A DNA stretch of 7,267 bases from Mollicutes bacterium. GTDB lineage: Bacteria; Bacillota_I; Bacilli_A; Izemoplasmatales; Izemoplasmataceae. Numbering within the stretch: position 1 is the stretch's first letter; each line of letters begins with the position of its first letter. The position numbers were made by a program, and so were the translations under genes. Positions 5,305 through 7,267 of the stretch are shown piece after piece. The stretch lies in contig PUMO01000047.1 of assembly GCA_003551405.1 (NCBI GenBank), positions 1 through 7,267 on the forward strand, read 5' to 3'. The notes beneath the pieces are model-generated. The model saw only the letters and a program-made list of their open reading frames with translations, was not told where the DNA came from and ran no database searches.

Positions 5305-7134
5305 ATGCGTAAAACAGACCACGAAGCGATTAAAACCCGACAACAACGAATAAGAAACTTTTCCATCATTGCGCACATTGACCATGGGAAAAGTACGCTC
5401 GCAGACCGTATACTTGAAAAAACACAGTCCATCACCTCTCGTGAGATGAAAAATCAATTGCTTGATTCGATGGACCTTGAACGCGAACGCGGCATTACCA
5501 TCAAGTTGAATGCGGTTGAAATTGATTATAAACATACAGACAATGAATCCTATATTTTTCATTTGATTGACACCCCCGGCCATGTTGATTTTGCCTATGA
5601 AGTCTCACGCTCACTGGCTGCCTGTGAAGGGGCTTTATTGGTCGTGGACGCCGCACAGGGCATTGAAGCGCAAACCCTTGCGAATGTGTATTTGGCCATG
5701 GATAATGATCTGGAAATTATCCCTGTCATCAATAAAATCGACCTGCCCAGCGCGGATGTTGAAAAAGTGAAGCAAGACATTGAAGAAGTGATCGGCATCG
5801 ATGCGTCGGATGCCATTCTTGCCAGCGCGAAAGAAGGCAAAGGCATTGATGACATTCTTAACGCTATCGTTGAGCGTATCCCAGCACCCAAAGGTGCTTC
5901 ACAAGACCCCTTGCAGGCATTGATCTTTGATAGCATGTATGATCCTTACCGCGGTGTCATTCCTTCCATACGTATTGCTCAGGGTGTTCTACAAAAGGGC
6001 GATATGATTCGCATGATGGCCAAGGATAAACGTTATGAAGTGACAGAAGTCGGCGTAAACACCCCCAAACAAGAACCCAGGGATTATTTGGGGCCAGGTG
6101 ATGTTGGGTATGTTGTTGCGGCCATTAAGAACGTTGAAAATGTTGGGGTGGGGGATACCATCACACACATTGAAAGCGAAGCCCCTAACCCTTTACCCGG
6201 TTATCGTCCACTGACACCGATGGTGTTTTGTGGGTTATTCCCGATTGATACCAACAAATATCCTGATTTACGTGAAGCGCTTGAACGACTTAAACTCAAC
6301 GATGCCGCATTAACGTTTGAAGCAGAAAACTCCCAGGCACTCGGGTTTGGCTTTAGAAGCGGATTTTTAGGCATGCTTCATTTAGAAATCATTCAAGAAC
6401 GTCTTGAACGCGAATTCAATATCGAACTGATTGCGACCGCACCGAGTGTGATTTATAAAGTGCATACAATTAATGGTGAAACCAAGGAAATTGATAACCC
6501 TTCAAGCATGCCTGAACCCCAATATATCGATAAAATAGAAGAACCTTACGTGTCCGCATCCATCATGTGTCCCAAAGAATATGTGGGTAATGTGATGGAA
6601 CTTTGTCAGGATAAGCGGGGCACATTCAAGAATATGACTTATCTTGGTGATTATCGTGTTGAACTGGCGTATGAACTGCCATTGCTTGAAATCGTCTATG
6701 ATTTCTTTGACAAGCTAAAAAGTGTATCCAAAGGGTATGCATCACTGGATTATGATCTTAAAGGATACATGGAAAGCAATTTGGTTAAAATGGACATACT
6801 GATCAACTACGAAATTGTTGATGCCTTATCGTTCATCGTTCACCGTGATTTTGCGTATCGTCGTGGAAAAGCGATTACCGAAAAGCTTGTTGAAATTATT
6901 CCGCGTCAAATGTTTGAAGTCCCCATTCAAGCGGCGATAAACAATAAAATCATTGCCAGAAGTACGGTGCGTGCCATGCGTAAAAATGTATTGAGCAAAT
7001 GTTATGGTGGCGACGTTTCACGGAAAAAGAAATTGCTTGAAAAACAAAAAGAAGGAAAAAAACGCATGAAGAGTGTGGGTAGTGTAGAAGTCCCTCAAGA
7101 AGCCTTCTTAAGCGTTTTATCCATCGAAGATTAA
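5305..7134 (+). CDS. lepA: Elongation factor 4 (LepA), ribosome-associated GTPase
   Basis: LepA is a translational GTPase related to EF-G that binds ribosomes, with proposed roles in back-translocation and in translation initiation or 30S assembly. The 609-residue product has the family's usual length and architecture. GTPase motifs are AHIDHGKST (23-31, P-loop), RGIT (62-65, switch I), DTPGH (89-93, with the catalytic-type His 93), NKID (143-146) and SAK (174-176). Domain II covers about 200-285 and EF-G III/V-like domains about 300-480. The LepA-specific C-terminal domain follows (about 485-609), ending in a Lys/Arg-rich segment (KKKLLEKQKEGKKRMK, 574-589) and VGSVEVPQEAFLSVL, a LepA signature. 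The start at 5305 has AAAGGA (5290-5295) 9 nt upstream; the in-frame ATG at 5287 lacks a suitably spaced site. It has its own promoter and terminator; a hemW-like gene follows, as in Bacillus. Confidence 0.98.
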   Translation: MRKTDHEAIKTRQQRIRNFSIIAHIDHGKSTLADRILEKTQSITSREMKNQLLDSMDLERERGITIKLNAVEIDYKHTDNESYIFHLIDTPGHVDFAYEVSRSLAACEGALLVVDAAQGIEAQTLANVYLAMDNDLEIIPVINKIDLPSADVEKVKQDIEEVIGIDASDAILASAKEGKGIDDILNAIVERIPAPKGASQDPLQALIFDSMYDPYRGVIPSIRIAQGVLQKGDMIRMMAKDKRYEVTEVGVNTPKQEPRDYLGPGDVGYVVAAIKNVENVGVGDTITHIESEAPNPLPGYRPLTPMVFCGLFPIDTNKYPDLREALERLKLNDAALTFEAENSQALGFGFRSGFLGMLHLEIIQERLEREFNIELIATAPSVIYKVHTINGETKEIDNPSSMPEPQYIDKIEEPYVSASIMCPKEYVGNVMELCQDKRGTFKNMTYLGDYRVELAYELPLLEIVYDFFDKLKSVSKGYASLDYDLKGYMESNLVKMDILINYEIVDALSFIVHRDFAYRRGKAITEKLVEIIPRQMFEVPIQAAINNKIIARSTVRAMRKNVLSKCYGGDVSRKKKLLEKQKEGKKRMKSVGSVEVPQEAFLSVLSIED

Positions 7135-7157
7135 ACACGCTTAATGCGTGTTTTTTC
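7133..7157 (+). terminator. Intrinsic terminator after lepA
   Basis: ACACGC (7135-7140) pairs with GCGTGT (7146-7151) around loop TTAAT, followed by TTTTTT through 7156. A7133 and A7134, part of the TAA stop, can extend the stem against the U tract. It separates lepA from the downstream gene, at least partly. Confidence 0.85.
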
Positions 7158-7160
7158 ACT

Positions 7161-7207
7161 TATAATACGCTATATCATATACCCTTGATATGGTAAAATG
7201 AGAGGTG
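7161..7207 (+). promoter_or_regulatory. Probable promoter and ribosome binding region of the hemW-like gene, with an inverted repeat
   Basis: TATAAT at 7161-7166 is a perfect -10 box, but its -35 would fall inside the lepA terminator and is not recognisable. A second candidate, TGGTAAAAT (7191-7199), is an extended -10, but it would start transcription at or within the ribosome binding site AGAGGTG (7201-7207), so the first is more likely. Between them is an inverted repeat ATATCA (7172-7177) and TGATAT (7186-7191) with an 8-nt gap, a possible small operator. It is not a CIRCE element. Confidence 0.4.
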
Positions 7208-7212
7208 TATTT

Positions 7213-7267
7213 ATGCGTGCACTTTATATTCATATTCCGTTTTGTCGTCAAATCTGTACATATTGTG
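7213..7267 (+). CDS. hemW: HemW-like radical SAM protein, 5' fragment (runs off the window)
   Basis: Only the first 18 codons and one further base are present. They read MRALYIHIPFCRQICTYC, which matches the N-terminus of the HemW/HemN-like radical SAM family: YIHIPFC followed by C11, C15 and C18 in the CxxxCxxC pattern that binds the [4Fe-4S] cluster. HemW is a heme-binding protein long annotated as oxygen-independent coproporphyrinogen III oxidase; true HemN cannot be excluded from so little sequence. The context favours hemW, because lepA-hemW (often followed by hrcA-grpE-dnaK) is a conserved order in Firmicutes. AGAGGTG (7201-7207) is the ribosome binding site, 5 nt before the ATG. Confidence 0.85.
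   Translation, partial: MRALYIHIPFCRQICTYC

Noticed and set aside
7157..7212. Possible CIRCE heat-shock operator before hemW, suggested by the hrcA/dnaK neighbourhood known in Firmicutes
   Set aside because: The TTAGCACTC-N9-GAGTGCTAA palindrome is not present; only a short unrelated inverted repeat is seen.
1..7267. Mobile elements, CRISPR arrays, tRNA genes, phage or defence genes
   Set aside because: I saw no transposase or integrase sequence, no regularly spaced repeats, no tRNA-like cloverleaf and no terminal inverted repeats; base and codon use look even across the genes.

Overview
The window is a stretch of bacterial core chromosome from a low-to-moderate GC Firmicutes lineage. The best taxonomic evidence is the RNase P RNA at about 4831-5197. 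It is a type B molecule that closely follows the Bacillus-style conserved blocks, and type B is characteristic of Bacilli, Mollicutes and Erysipelotrichia-like relatives. Other support comes from strong AGGAGG-type ribosome binding sites, sigma-A promoters (TTGAAA/TATAAT types), short U-tailed intrinsic terminators and the lepA-hemW order known from Bacillus. TGA is a stop and TGG encodes Trp, so the standard bacterial code (table 11) applies and the sequence is not from a code-reassigned Mycoplasma. The species cannot be named from the sequence alone.

All real genes lie on the + strand. In order they are: (1) the end, or all, of an unrecognised multi-spanning membrane protein (1-351); (2) rpsO (462-731), with its own promoter, a structured leader that may bind S15, and a terminator; (3) a two-gene unit with its own promoter and terminator, encoding a metal-dependent amidohydrolase of unknown substrate (841-2013) and a UPF0316-type membrane protein starting one base later at a GTG (2015-2554); (4) pnp (2664-4823), followed after only 7 nt by rnpB (about 4831-5197) and a terminator; (5) lepA (5305-7134) with a near-consensus promoter and a terminator; (6) the first 18 codons of a hemW-like radical SAM gene (7213-7267), cut by the window edge.

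The theme is translation and RNA metabolism: ribosomal protein S15, the 3'-exonuclease PNPase, the tRNA-processing ribozyme RNase P and the elongation factor LepA. The amidohydrolase/UPF0316 pair sits between rpsO and pnp, two genes that are neighbours in many bacteria, and is insulated by terminators on both sides. There is no mobile element, CRISPR array, phage gene or defence system. I do not see a clearly new biological system. The points most worth a second look are the pnp-rnpB junction, the compact 3' half of the RNase P RNA, the rpsO leader and the uncharacterised amidohydrolase/UPF0316 pair.
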